In this document: positions 26,695-34,937 of the stretch, piece by piece
Position numbering within the stretch: the first letter of the stretch is position 1
Layout: each line of letters begins with the position of its first letter
From: a delta proteobacterium NaphS2
GTDB taxonomy: Bacteria > Desulfobacterota > DSM-4660 > Desulfatiglandales > Desulfatiglandaceae
Assembly: GCA_000179315.1 (NCBI GenBank)
Contig: ADZZ01000236.1
Span: 1-38,268 of the forward strand
Reading direction: 5' to 3'
Length of the DNA stretch: 38,268 nt
Translations under genes and position numbers: made by a program
The notes under the pieces: model-generated
The model's database searches: none
Seen by the model: the letters and a program-made list of their open reading frames with translations, nothing else
What the model was told of the DNA's origin: nothing

Positions 26695-27474
26695 TCAAAA
26701 CAGGTAAAATACCGATGGGCGTGTCCCCAATTCCGGTTTCCGTCTCACATGGGGGCTTTCCGCCAGAATCCGGCGAATTTCCGAATCGGGATCGTCCAGA
26801 TCGCCGAACACAAGGGCGCCTTTCTTGCAGGTTTCCACACAGGCCGGCATTTTTCCCACTTCCAGCCGTTCCTGACAGAAGTTGCACTTTTCCACCACCC
26901 CTCTCCGCCGGGTGGGAAATGCCGGGTTGATTTTCCTGACATAGGGCCGTGGGTCTCTGAAATTGAAACTTCGTGATCCGTAGGGGCAGGCGGCCATGCA
27001 GAAACGGCATCCGATGCACCGGTGATAGTCCATCATGACAATCCCGTCCTTTTCCCGTTTGAACGTGGCCTGGGTGGGGCAGGCCCGTACGCAGGGCGGG
27101 TCGTCGCAGTGATTGCAGAGCAACAGGAATCTGCGGTTTTTAAGGACCTTCGATACGAGTTCACGGGATCGGTCGGGAAAAGCGTTCTCGTACGGTTCCT
27201 GGAACAGCCACATGACCTGGTGTTCCGCTTCGGGAATAAAAGGGACATTGTGGATTTCGTGACAGACGCCGATGCAATCCTCCGTGCACCGGCCGTCACA
27301 CTTGCGCATGTCCACCACCATGCCCCAGCGTTTGGCTTTCAGTTCCTCCGGACCCTTGGACATGCGACCCGGCAGTTCAAGCAGTTCATAACCGTGCCCC
27401 AGGGATGGGCCCGCCGCCAGTGCCAGACACGATACGGAGGTCGTTTTAAGGAATTTTCGTCGGCTGATGGTCAC
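26695..27474 (-). CDS. dsrO: DsrO, Tat-exported iron-sulfur protein
   Basis: Periplasmic ferredoxin-like subunit of DsrMKJOP. The protein starts with a twin-arginine signal (TISRRKFLKTTSVSCLALAAG). Several cysteine clusters for [4Fe-4S] centres follow: CDGRC..C...CH, CNHCDDPPCVRACP, CIGCRFCMAACPYG and CNFCQERLEVGKMPACVETC. It is homologous to the NrfC/PsrB-type electron subunits. I chose the GTG at 27474, whose GTGA overlaps the dsrJ stop codon by 4 bases and puts the Tat motif at the N-terminus. A longer frame to 27516 would bury the signal. Confidence 0.92.
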   Translation of the reverse strand: MTISRRKFLKTTSVSCLALAAGPSLGHGYELLELPGRMSKGPEELKAKRWGMVVDMRKCDGRCTEDCIGVCHEIHNVPFIPEAEHQVMWLFQEPYENAFPDRSRELVSKVLKNRRFLLLCNHCDDPPCVRACPTQATFKREKDGIVMMDYHRCIGCRFCMAACPYGSRSFNFRDPRPYVRKINPAFPTRRRGVVEKCNFCQERLEVGKMPACVETCKKGALVFGDLDDPDSEIRRILAESPHVRRKPELGTRPSVFYLF

Positions 27475-27866
27475 GAAGCACTCCCTTTGGACGCGGTTTC
27501 CGTCTGCAAATGGCATTCCCAGCAGGGCGGCGTTACGTCATTATAGGTATGGCAGCGGTCGCAGAATTTTTCCGTGGAGGTGTGGCAGCCGAGACATGTC
27601 TTGTGAAGGTTCATCTCAAAGGTTTTTCCCGAGGCCGCGGTGTAAACAAAAAGGTTGTCACGCACCACCGCAATGCGCCAGGCATCCAGAAGACGCATGT
27701 GATTGGCCCGCATGAAGGGCGTTTTTTCCACACAGGCTTTGGCGTTTTTGGGCATTTCCAATTGCGGAAAGGGTTTATCTTTTCCCACGGCATACCAGTA
27801 AAAGGGAAAGGCGGCCAGCGCCACAAAAAGAATCATTCCCGGAATGACCCAGCGTTTACCGTACAT
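27471..27866 (-). CDS. dsrJ: DsrJ, triheme cytochrome c of the DsrMKJOP complex
   Basis: Periplasmic cytochrome c with an uncleaved N-terminal membrane anchor (residues 7-26). Three heme-binding motifs are visible: CLGCH (91-95), CDRCH (102-106) and CWECH (115-119). Cys45, in the conserved ACVEKTPFMR stretch, fits the unusual Cys axial ligand described for DsrJ. The 131-aa length is usual. The start codon overlaps the dsrK stop (TGATG), and the stop overlaps the dsrO start, so J, K and O are translationally coupled. Confidence 0.95.
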   Translation of the reverse strand: MYGKRWVIPGMILFVALAAFPFYWYAVGKDKPFPQLEMPKNAKACVEKTPFMRANHMRLLDAWRIAVVRDNLFVYTAASGKTFEMNLHKTCLGCHTSTEKFCDRCHTYNDVTPPCWECHLQTETASKGSAS

Positions 27867-29530
27867 CAGGCACCCTCCGGGATATCGACGGCATTTCTAA
27901 GCGATACATCTTCCGCCGATTGTTTTGCGGGTCCGGTGGGCAGTTCCTCCCCGCGAAGGTCAACGGTCCGCTCGCATTCCCCGTCCATTATCAGTGCGTT
28001 GCCCAGAAGCTCGTGGACGCCCGTGACCCTCACATCCGGAACCCAGTAGTCCATCAATGCGGGGAAAGCAGCCCGGTCGATGGCGCAGATGCAAGCCAGC
28101 GTGTTGACATCATGAAGCTCACGCACATTTCTCACCGCATTGGCCCGCGGATAACCGCCCCGCATGCGCAGTTCCATGTCTTCCCCCGCATGGAGCCCGG
28201 CGCCGCTGCCGCAACAGAAGGTCCGTTCCCGAATGGTTTCTTCGGGCATCTCATAAAAGTGATTGCAGGCTTTATTGATCAGGTAGCGGGGTTCCTCCAG
28301 CAGCCCCATGCCACGTGCCACATTGCAGGAATCATGAAAGGTGACACGAAGATGATCGTTTCGGGAGGGATCCAGGTTGATTTTGTTTTCATGAACCAGA
28401 TCCGAGGTGAATTCGCAGATATGGACCGCCTTGGTGGAAGCCGCATGGTCAAATCGGGTTCCGGTAATCGGTGAGACGGGCGTTTCCAGAAAACCGGCCG
28501 GGCCGTTCAGGGTCCCCATGTACTGGTGGATAACCCGCCACATGTGTCCGCATTCCCCCCCCAGAATGAACTTGACGCCCAATCTTTCGGCTTCGGCGTA
28601 CATCTTGGCGTTGAGCAGTTTGGCCACCTCATGGCTGGTGAAAAGCCCGAAATTGCCCCCTTCGGCCGCATAGGTGGACCAGGTATAGTCCAGACCCAGT
28701 TGATGGAACAGCATCAGGTATCCCATGCAGGTGAAGATGCCGGGGTCCGCGTAGAAGTCCCCGGAAGAGGTGACGAACAGTATTTCGGCGCCTTTCCGGT
28801 TGAAGGAGGGATCAATTTTGATGCCGGTGATCTCTTGGATGTCATCGCACAGAAATAAGATCGATTCTTTGAAGGTTTGCGGTTCCATGCCGATATGATT
28901 GCCCACGTGATGGCATTTGGCCACCGCCGCCCCGATCCAGTCGATGTTGAGGCCCAGGAGATTCAGCAGTTCCCGGCCCAGGATGGTAATCTCCGCCGTG
29001 TCGATGCCGTAGGGGCAGAAGAGGGAACATCTGCGGCATTCGCTGCACTGAAAAAAATAATACCACCATTCCCGGATGACCGCTTTGGTGAGCTTCCGCG
29101 CCCCCACCATCTTTCCCATGATGCGGCCGGCCCGGGTGAAGTCGTAGCGATACACGGACCGGAGAAGTTCCGCCCGCAGCACCGGCATATTCTTGGGATC
29201 GCCCGAGCCGATGAAGAAGTGACATTTGTCGGCACAGGCCCCGCATCGAACGCAGATATCCATGAAAATCTGTAGTGAACGGAATCGGTGAAGCCGTTCC
29301 TTGAGACCTTCCATGACAATATGGTGCCAGTCTTCCGGCAGTTGCCAGTCGTCGTCTTCCACCCGCCAGTCCCGGGGATTGGGCATCCCCACGGCCTCGA
29401 TGTTTTTTCCCTGGACCCCGTGGCAGTACATCCCCTCTCGAAGTACGGCGGGGGTATCCATCCATCCGGAGGCAGACATGTCCAAATGAATGCGGGCCAA
29501 TTCTTCGGGTTCGGGGAGATGGTTGCTCAC
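27866..29530 (-). CDS. dsrK: DsrK, HdrD-like iron-sulfur subunit
   Basis: Cytoplasmic catalytic subunit of DsrMKJOP, related to heterodisulfide reductase HdrD. It is thought to reduce the DsrC trisulfide or disulfide made during sulfite reduction. The 554-aa protein has two [4Fe-4S] motifs (CVRCGACADKCHFF and CSECRRCSLFCPYG) and CCG-type cysteine regions in the C-terminal half (GECGHMWR, FHDSCNVARGMG and FCCGSGAG) for the non-cubane cluster. It lies 3 bp after dsrM and 1 bp overlapping dsrJ. Confidence 0.95.
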   Translation of the reverse strand: MSNHLPEPEELARIHLDMSASGWMDTPAVLREGMYCHGVQGKNIEAVGMPNPRDWRVEDDDWQLPEDWHHIVMEGLKERLHRFRSLQIFMDICVRCGACADKCHFFIGSGDPKNMPVLRAELLRSVYRYDFTRAGRIMGKMVGARKLTKAVIREWWYYFFQCSECRRCSLFCPYGIDTAEITILGRELLNLLGLNIDWIGAAVAKCHHVGNHIGMEPQTFKESILFLCDDIQEITGIKIDPSFNRKGAEILFVTSSGDFYADPGIFTCMGYLMLFHQLGLDYTWSTYAAEGGNFGLFTSHEVAKLLNAKMYAEAERLGVKFILGGECGHMWRVIHQYMGTLNGPAGFLETPVSPITGTRFDHAASTKAVHICEFTSDLVHENKINLDPSRNDHLRVTFHDSCNVARGMGLLEEPRYLINKACNHFYEMPEETIRERTFCCGSGAGLHAGEDMELRMRGGYPRANAVRNVRELHDVNTLACICAIDRAAFPALMDYWVPDVRVTGVHELLGNALIMDGECERTVDLRGEELPTGPAKQSAEDVSLRNAVDIPEGA

Positions 29531-29533
29531 GGG

Positions 29534-30553
29534 TTAGTCCTTTCCGTTCAGAGGGGGAGCGGTTTCATCCAAAGGAATGCCCGCTTCCACCATTTTATCG
29601 TGAAATTCATTCTCGTAAGATCGGTAAGTGTGAAAGTTTACCGGGTAGTTCCATGGGTTTTGGTGATACACGGCCCGGCTGTTGTTGGGCATGGTGCGCG
29701 TGGGGGAAAAGAAGATGCCCCCCGCGTGCATCAGTTTGCTGAAAGGAAAATAGGCAAGGAGGATGCAGACGAGAAAGAGGTGCACAAAAAAAAGCGGCCC
29801 CGTCCCTTCCGGGACGACCGGCTTAAAGGAAATCAGCCCCATGGCCAGTTGTTTGGCGCTGTTTGCATCGATACCCAGCACGTAGCGCATGAGTGCACCC
29901 GTACCGGCGATGCCGATCAGCAGGAACAGTGGAAAGTAGTCGTTTAAAAGGGAGATATATCGCAGTTTTGGAATCAAGAGCCGACGCGCCAGCAGCAATG
30001 TCACCGCCAGCAGTAGAATCAGACCGCTCACCAGTATCTGGGGAATCCCCACTTCCAACCACCCGTCCAGTGTCTCCGCCATGTTCACCGGCCAGGGTAC
30101 CGGATTCGTGAAGAACCGAAGGTGTCTGAAGAGGGTTACAAACAGGGCATAATGGAAAAAAATCGCAAACAGCCAGAGCCACTTGGCTGAAGAAAATGTC
30201 AGTTGAGGCTTCTGATCCGCCAACCTCAGGGAGAGGTTCCTGAAAAGGCTTCTGAATAAGAAGACTTCGGATAAGAGTCTCAGGAGTGATTGCCCCCGGG
30301 TGAAGGGATTGTCCATTCCGGCCGGTTTGATCCAGTGAAGGCTTCTCTGCTGGCCCCCGGTGGTGGGGATGGAAAAGGGATTGGGAATGCGGGACCACTT
30401 AAGCAACCGGGCCAGGACCCCAAGAAAAAAAATGACCATGGCCGTATAGGGGAAGACGACGCCGAACAGATAGGTCATGCCCAGTCCCTGAATGCCGACC
30501 CAGGCAAACAGTACAAGTCCCAACACAAGGATCAGCGCATACACGATAGCCAT
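29534..30553 (-). CDS. dsrM: DsrM, cytochrome b subunit of the DsrMKJOP complex
   Basis: Membrane subunit related to NarI/HdrE that binds heme b and passes electrons from menaquinol to DsrK. About 340 aa with at least five hydrophobic segments. His residues for heme ligation stand in the hydrophobic stretches WLFAIFFHYALFVTLFRHLRFF and LFFVHLFLVC. I chose the ATG at 30553; a TTG three codons upstream is also possible. It is the first gene of the operon and faces the nuo operon divergently over about 270 bp. Confidence 0.92.
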   Translation of the reverse strand: MAIVYALILVLGLVLFAWVGIQGLGMTYLFGVVFPYTAMVIFFLGVLARLLKWSRIPNPFSIPTTGGQQRSLHWIKPAGMDNPFTRGQSLLRLLSEVFLFRSLFRNLSLRLADQKPQLTFSSAKWLWLFAIFFHYALFVTLFRHLRFFTNPVPWPVNMAETLDGWLEVGIPQILVSGLILLLAVTLLLARRLLIPKLRYISLLNDYFPLFLLIGIAGTGALMRYVLGIDANSAKQLAMGLISFKPVVPEGTGPLFFVHLFLVCILLAYFPFSKLMHAGGIFFSPTRTMPNNSRAVYHQNPWNYPVNFHTYRSYENEFHDKMVEAGIPLDETAPPLNGKD

Positions 30554-30739
30554 GGCGGACAATTTCTCACATCAAGGGCGGTAATTGAGATATTAATTTT
30601 GGGCGCTGGTGGAGCGAGTCTGCGTAAAAAGCTTAGAGTATCCCTCCCGGCGGTGTCAACCAGAAAAATGAATAGGGACGGGAATCGTTTTCCCATTATT
30701 TTCTAAAGATCACAACTTCTGCGAAAATAAAATTATTTC

Positions 30740-30767
30740 TTGCAAGCATCACTTTTCCTGATATGAT
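30740..30767 (+). promoter_or_regulatory. Putative sigma70-type promoter of nuoABCD
   Basis: TTGCAA (30740-30745) and TATGAT (30762-30767) are 16 bases apart, and nuoA begins 60 bp downstream. The divergent region 30563-30827 between dsrM and nuoA must also hold the dsr promoter on the other strand; I could not pick it out with confidence. Confidence 0.5.
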
Positions 30768-30827
30768 ACCGGTAATTATTTCAGAGAGCTTTATCATCGT
30801 TCAGGAAGAACCTGACTACGGGTTGGA

Positions 30828-31205
30828 ATGGTCTTTAACTGGCTGCACATATCGATTTTGCTCTTCTTTCTGGTCGGTTTTCTCATGGCCGCAGGCGCTT
30901 TGACCGGTGCTTTTTTTCTCTCCCCCCGGGCACGGGGTGAGCAAATGGGCATGCCCTATGAATGCGGCATGCGCCCTCTCGGCGGCGCCCGGATTCAGTT
31001 TCATCTCAACTACTACATATATGCGCTCATCTTCCTGGCCTTTGAGGTGGATGTGCTCTATCTCTTTCCGGTGGCGCTTTTCTATTCGGAGGCCACGGGT
31101 CTTTCAGCGTTTTTTAAGGTCTTCATTTTCCTTCTGATTCTCGCCCTGGCTGTTTTGTTTTTTCATGCGAAGGGAGTTTTCAAGTGGCCTCGCAAGATGT
31201 GGTGA
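30828..31205 (+). CDS. nuoA: NADH-quinone oxidoreductase subunit A
   Basis: Small membrane subunit of complex I, 125 aa with three hydrophobic segments. The conserved matrix/cytoplasmic loop ([42 protein letters not shown]) carries the family's YECG motif and the FEVD motif. The ATG has GGGTTGGA just before it. The stop overlaps the start of nuoB by 22 bp. First gene of the nuo operon, with a plausible promoter at 30740. Confidence 0.95.
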   Translation: MVFNWLHISILLFFLVGFLMAAGALTGAFFLSPRARGEQMGMPYECGMRPLGGARIQFHLNYYIYALIFLAFEVDVLYLFPVALFYSEATGLSAFFKVFIFLLILALAVLFFHAKGVFKWPRKMW

Positions 31206-31714
31206 CCCCGAGCGGGGAACCATGGACCTCTCCTCTGCTCCGGCTGGATCTGGCCGAAAAACTACAGAATGTCTGCCGTGCCATGTCCCTATGGCCCATG
31301 ACCTTCGGGTTGGCCTGTTGCGCCATCGAAATGATGTCCGTGGGTATGGCCCGGTTCGACTTGGCCCGGTTCGGCGCCGAGGTGTTCAGGCCCTCGCCAC
31401 GCCAATCGGATCTCATGATCGTCGCCGGTACCGTAACCCATAAACTGGCACCGGCCATCGAACGTTTGTACGAACAGATGCCCGCCCCCAAATGGGTGAT
31501 CGCCATGGGAAACTGTGCCATTTCAGGGGGGCCTTTCAAATTTCCGGGGCAGTACGCCGTGTTGGAGGGTGTGGACAAAATTATCCCCGTGGACGTGTAT
31601 GTTCCCGGATGCCCGGCCCGGCCGGAAGCCCTCCTCGAGGGCCTGTTTGAATTGCAGAAGAAAATCACCGGCAGGCGCTGGTGGCCCCACCGGCCCGGGG
31701 AAGAGAGCCAATGA
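31184..31714 (+). CDS. nuoB: NADH-quinone oxidoreductase subunit B
   Basis: Cytoplasmic iron-sulfur subunit of complex I that holds cluster N2. The four ligands are visible: adjacent Cys45 and Cys46 in [10 protein letters not shown], Cys111 in GNCAISGG and Cys143 in [11 protein letters not shown]. 176 aa with the GTG start at 31184, preceded by AGGGAG inside the end of nuoA. The stop overlaps nuoC by 4 bases (ATGA). Confidence 0.96.
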   Translation: MASQDVVTPSGEPWTSPLLRLDLAEKLQNVCRAMSLWPMTFGLACCAIEMMSVGMARFDLARFGAEVFRPSPRQSDLMIVAGTVTHKLAPAIERLYEQMPAPKWVIAMGNCAISGGPFKFPGQYAVLEGVDKIIPVDVYVPGCPARPEALLEGLFELQKKITGRRWWPHRPGEESQ

Positions 31715-32247
31715 TCCCTGCATGGATGAAAGATCTTGAACCCCTTTGCCTGTGCCGGCACGACTTTCAAAAAACCGGTTTAACCTGGGGGCTGTTCCTT
31801 TCCCCTGAATCTCTCTTAAGTACGGTCCAATCCCTTTATCACGAAGAATTTTTTCTGGAAGATATCTCGACCCTGGACGCAAGGGAGGGGTTTGTGATTG
31901 TTTACCATTTAAGCGCCTATCAGGGCCCGGAACGGGTGGCCCTTCATGTGATCCTCCCGCACCATGAACCGCAAATTCCGAGCATCAGTACCGTTTACAG
32001 CGGGGCATTATGGCACGAACGGGAGACAACGGATTTTTTCGGCATCCGTTTTGCGGGTCATCCGGACCCGAAGCCTTTGTTGTTGCCGGAAGGTATGACG
32101 GACCATCCCCTTCAAAGAAAGGAGAAGGATCGTGCTCCCTTTAGAGATCTTTTGGACACGGGGGAAATCCTTAAAAGGGAACCTGATCTTCTCTTTTTCG
32201 AAAAGAACGAAGAGCCCGTGGTGAAAGGGAAGCCCGAGACCCATTAA
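31711..32247 (+). CDS. nuoC: NADH-quinone oxidoreductase subunit C
   Basis: Peripheral subunit of complex I (30-kDa family), 178 aa from the ATG at 31711 that overlaps the nuoB stop. The family signature [26 protein letters not shown] is seen in the C-terminal half. The N-terminal 20 residues are unlike the usual sequence but in the correct position. nuoD follows after 8 bp, so C and D are separate genes here and not fused. Confidence 0.92.
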   Translation: MIPAWMKDLEPLCLCRHDFQKTGLTWGLFLSPESLLSTVQSLYHEEFFLEDISTLDAREGFVIVYHLSAYQGPERVALHVILPHHEPQIPSISTVYSGALWHERETTDFFGIRFAGHPDPKPLLLPEGMTDHPLQRKEKDRAPFRDLLDTGEILKREPDLLFFEKNEEPVVKGKPETH

Positions 32248-32255
32248 AAAGTGAG

Positions 32256-33428
32256 ATGCGCATATCGCCCGAAATAGAACATTGCCAACCCGGTTCACAA
32301 GGAGTTGAAGATCTGAAAGCGGTGGCCGATAACGGGAGCACCATGGTCCTCAATATGGGGCCTCAGCACCCCTCCACCCATGGGGTCCTTCGAGTCGTTC
32401 TGGAGCTTGACGGCGAGTATATCGTAAAGGCCACGCCGGTCATTGGATACCTGCATCGCATGCATGAAAAGATGGCGGAGATCAGGACCTGTATTCAGTA
32501 CATGCCCAACATGGGGCGTGTGGACTACCTGAATCCGCTGGGATGGAACTGGGCCTGGGTGGGGGCGCTGGAAAAACTGGCCGGCATCGAAGTCCCTGAA
32601 CGCGCGGAATTCATTCGCGTTATCACCGGGGAGCTGAACCGCATTTCGTCCCATCTGGTCTGGTTCGGTGCATATATCCTGGATCTGGGGGCATTCACCC
32701 CCATCATGTACGCGTTTGAGGATCGGGAAAAGATTCTGGATCTTCTTCAACCCATTTCAGGCTCACGCCTTACCTACAGCTTTTTTCGACCCGGCGGGGT
32801 GGCGACCGATGTGGATGCCGCTTTTCTGAAAGACACCCTTGCGTTTGTGAACCATATGCGGAACCGCCTTCCTATGTACCGGGATCTGGTCACCGACAAC
32901 ATTATTTTTCGCAAACGGTGCGAAAATGTGGGCGTTATTTCTTTGGAAATGTGCCGGAAATACGGGGCTACGGGACCGGTGATCAGAGGATCCGGCCGGG
33001 CCTATGATATTCGCAAGACCGAGCCCTATTCCATCTACGATCGTTTTGACTATCACATACCGGTGGATGAAAATGGCGATGCCATGGGCCGTTACCGGGT
33101 GCGGATGGCGGAGATGGCGGAAAGCCTGAATATTATCGAACAGGCCGTAAACCGGATTCCGGATGGGGAGCACATCGTCCAAAAGGCTCCCAAGCCACGC
33201 TGGAAGCCTCCCAAGGGTGAAGTCTATTTCGCCGTGGAAGGGGCCAGGGGAAAGATCGGCGTTCATCTGGTATCTAACGGCGACAAATATCCCTATCGGG
33301 TGAAGTTGAGGTCCCCCGGATTTAGTAATTTAAGCCTTTTCGGGGAGTTGGCAAAGGGGCATCTGTTGCAGGATGCCGTATCCATCCTTGGGAGCCTGGA
33401 CCTGGTGATCCCCGAGATTGACCGGTGA
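32256..33428 (+). CDS. nuoD: NADH-quinone oxidoreductase subunit D
   Basis: 49-kDa-type subunit that forms part of the quinone-binding cavity of complex I. Typical blocks are MVLNMGPQHPSTHGVLRVVLELDGE, IGYLHRMHEKMAE, FGAYILDLGAFTP, the RPGGVATD and RKYGATGPVIRGSG stretches, and the usual C-terminal LGSLDLVIPEIDR. 390 aa and complete. The next complex I genes (normally nuoH and onward) are absent after it; the operon is broken within about 60 bp. Confidence 0.96.
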   Translation: MRISPEIEHCQPGSQGVEDLKAVADNGSTMVLNMGPQHPSTHGVLRVVLELDGEYIVKATPVIGYLHRMHEKMAEIRTCIQYMPNMGRVDYLNPLGWNWAWVGALEKLAGIEVPERAEFIRVITGELNRISSHLVWFGAYILDLGAFTPIMYAFEDREKILDLLQPISGSRLTYSFFRPGGVATDVDAAFLKDTLAFVNHMRNRLPMYRDLVTDNIIFRKRCENVGVISLEMCRKYGATGPVIRGSGRAYDIRKTEPYSIYDRFDYHIPVDENGDAMGRYRVRMAEMAESLNIIEQAVNRIPDGEHIVQKAPKPRWKPPKGEVYFAVEGARGKIGVHLVSNGDKYPYRVKLRSPGFSNLSLFGELAKGHLLQDAVSILGSLDLVIPEIDR

Positions 33429-33441
33429 AAGGGAAATTTGA

Positions 33442-33624
33442 GTGAGTGAGAACCATTCAATTTACGAATGGATTCGAAGCGTGGCAGCTTACGCACAATT
33501 CGGTAGGATCAATAGCTGCAGAAAATTTTGGATGATATCGACAAACATGTTGCCAAGCCGTATCCGATTACCGGCTTACTCGAAAAGCTCAGAAAGACAA
33601 ACAGAAGAAACGTGGGATAAGTGA
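33442..33624 (+). pseudogene. Start of the next nuo-operon gene, truncated at the break
   Basis: A GTG start 13 bp after the nuoD stop, preceded by AAAGGGAAA, opens a frame of 60 codons. The first 15 or so residues (MSENHSIYEWIRSVA) look like the N-terminus of a regular operon gene, perhaps nuoH, which usually follows nuoD in this group. After about 33484 the frame turns into unlike, low-complexity coding, and a different gene fragment in another frame begins at 33516. I cannot identify the original gene from 15 residues. Confidence 0.4.
33516..33619 (+). pseudogene. C-terminal scrap of a response-regulator receiver domain
   Basis: 34 codons in one frame read KILDDIDKHVAKPYPITGLLEKLRK before a TAA at 33617. 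The Lys-Pro followed by a short amphipathic helix is the usual end of CheY-like receiver domains. There is no start codon and no Asp pocket, so this is only the tail of a gene brought here by rearrangement. Confidence 0.4.
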
Positions 33625-33668
33625 TGCAGGTTTAAGAAGTCCGTTAGCGAAGTTAACCAATTTTCTGT

Positions 33669-34780
33669 GGCTCATACGACGTTTCCGCGTGCTCATGCGT
33701 GGGCTGCAAAAAGGACATTGATCAATGACGGCAGCAATGCTTTTCCTCTCCGGCGTACGTTATGGACAAACTCAAAAAAACTCAGATAAAGTGGTAAGTT
33801 TTCTTGAGACACGCCGCGATGTGGTCGCAGCCAAGATCGTAGAAGCGACCAAAAGCCCTCAATTGTATTGACATGAACTTCACAGAAGCCATCGCCGTCT
33901 TCATCTCTGGCATATTCTCCCTTACCATGACAAACAGTCTTATGGGTATAGCCCCAGTCAGTGAGATGATTGTAAATGCTGTACTCATCTGTATTCACCA
34001 AGGTTCCTGGTGTTATAACAGACCGCAAAATCGGTTCGATGGTTTTTTGTTTAACGTCTGGAAGCATAAAAATGGCGACATCCCCGGAACGTTCAATGAT
34101 TCCGAGGACAGGAGGTTTTTCTTTTTCAAGAGTTCCTCGGCCCGGAGCACCCTTGAGCGCTCTGCACCGTGGTGCTCGCCCTTTCTGACGAACTTTTTCC
34201 GGATGCCCTTTATGCCCTGCAATTACGTATACTTCGTCGCACTCTACTACCCCACTGACTTTACATCCCGGCTTCCTTGCAGCGATTTCGCTCCGAAGCA
34301 AAATAGTCATCCTATGGGCGACATCCGGATTAAGGTCCAGCTCCGCGGCGATTTGCCTGTTGGATAGGTTTAGTCCCATGAGGTATAACATGACGATCCA
34401 TACTCTGATGGGATGGTGTTTTCTTGCCAGAATGGTACCCGTAAAATCGTTGAAACGGCAACCGCAGTTATTGCATTTATAGTTCCGACAAAGCGGAGCA
34501 TTACGTTTGTGACCGTTCTTTTTGACCCGGTTTGAGGTACATTTTGGACAACAAATACCACATGGCCACTTCTTTTCTCTGAAGAATTCGTAGCACTTAG
34601 CGGGGTCGATGAGTTCAAGGATTCCAATCTCCGGATTTGTAGACGATTTTGTGGTCATGGCTATCTGCATATTTAAGTGGACAGAAAGCCATCTTATTTA
34701 TACCAAATCTGAAGAAATTCCCAGCGAAAATGACTTTTTCAATCAAATTATTTACAGCACGGGAAATCGTCGTATGAGCC
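33669..34780 (-). mobile_element. IS1595-family insertion sequence with 8-bp target duplication
   Basis: A complete element of 1112 bp. The ends are inverted repeats: GGCTCATACGACG at 33669-33681 and its complement at 34768-34780, with imperfect matching for a further dozen bases. Both sides are flanked by TTTTCTGT (33661-33668 and 34781-34788), an 8-bp direct repeat as expected for IS1595. One transposase gene, on the minus strand, fills it. Confidence 0.93.
33693..34670 (-). CDS. IS1595-family transposase
   Basis: DDE-type transposase of 325 aa. The N-terminus has a zinc ribbon (CPKC...CRNYKCNNCGCRF), followed by a short HTH (NRQIAAELDLNPDVAHRM). The catalytic ISXO2-like domain has the acidic residues in VVECDEVYV, VNTDEYSIY and NTIEGFWSLLRSWLRPHRGVS. 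Complete and open over its length, between intact terminal repeats, so it may be active. Confidence 0.95.
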   Translation of the reverse strand: MQIAMTTKSSTNPEIGILELIDPAKCYEFFREKKWPCGICCPKCTSNRVKKNGHKRNAPLCRNYKCNNCGCRFNDFTGTILARKHHPIRVWIVMLYLMGLNLSNRQIAAELDLNPDVAHRMTILLRSEIAARKPGCKVSGVVECDEVYVIAGHKGHPEKVRQKGRAPRCRALKGAPGRGTLEKEKPPVLGIIERSGDVAIFMLPDVKQKTIEPILRSVITPGTLVNTDEYSIYNHLTDWGYTHKTVCHGKGEYARDEDGDGFCEVHVNTIEGFWSLLRSWLRPHRGVSQENLPLYLSFFEFVHNVRRRGKALLPSLINVLFAAHA

Positions 34781-34816
34781 TTTTCTGTTTATCGTGCATT
34801 TTTATATAAATATGCT

Positions 34817-34823
34817 GTTATGC
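34817..34823 (+). other. Integron core site (R' box, GTTATGC) at the left end of the first cassette
   Basis: GTTATGC is the exact reverse complement of GCATAAC at 37158-37164. In integron arrays the first bases of a cassette complete the attC of that same cassette when it is excised as a circle, so such a match is expected at the 5' boundary. No integrase gene or attC hairpin was seen to the left. The IS1595 element sits 30 bp upstream. Confidence 0.55.
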
Positions 34824-34937
34824 TCATCAAGGAAAAATGAAAATGAGGGTGATATGAAAAAGGAAAAAAATGGTGTTGATTCAGTTACTTCTACATCAGT
34901 CAAAACGACTACAATTCCATCGTCTGATTATGTTACA

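Noticed and set aside
33429-34816. Integron integrase or attI to the left of the cassette
   Set aside because: No tyrosine recombinase frame on either strand; the space is filled by gene scraps and the IS1595 element.
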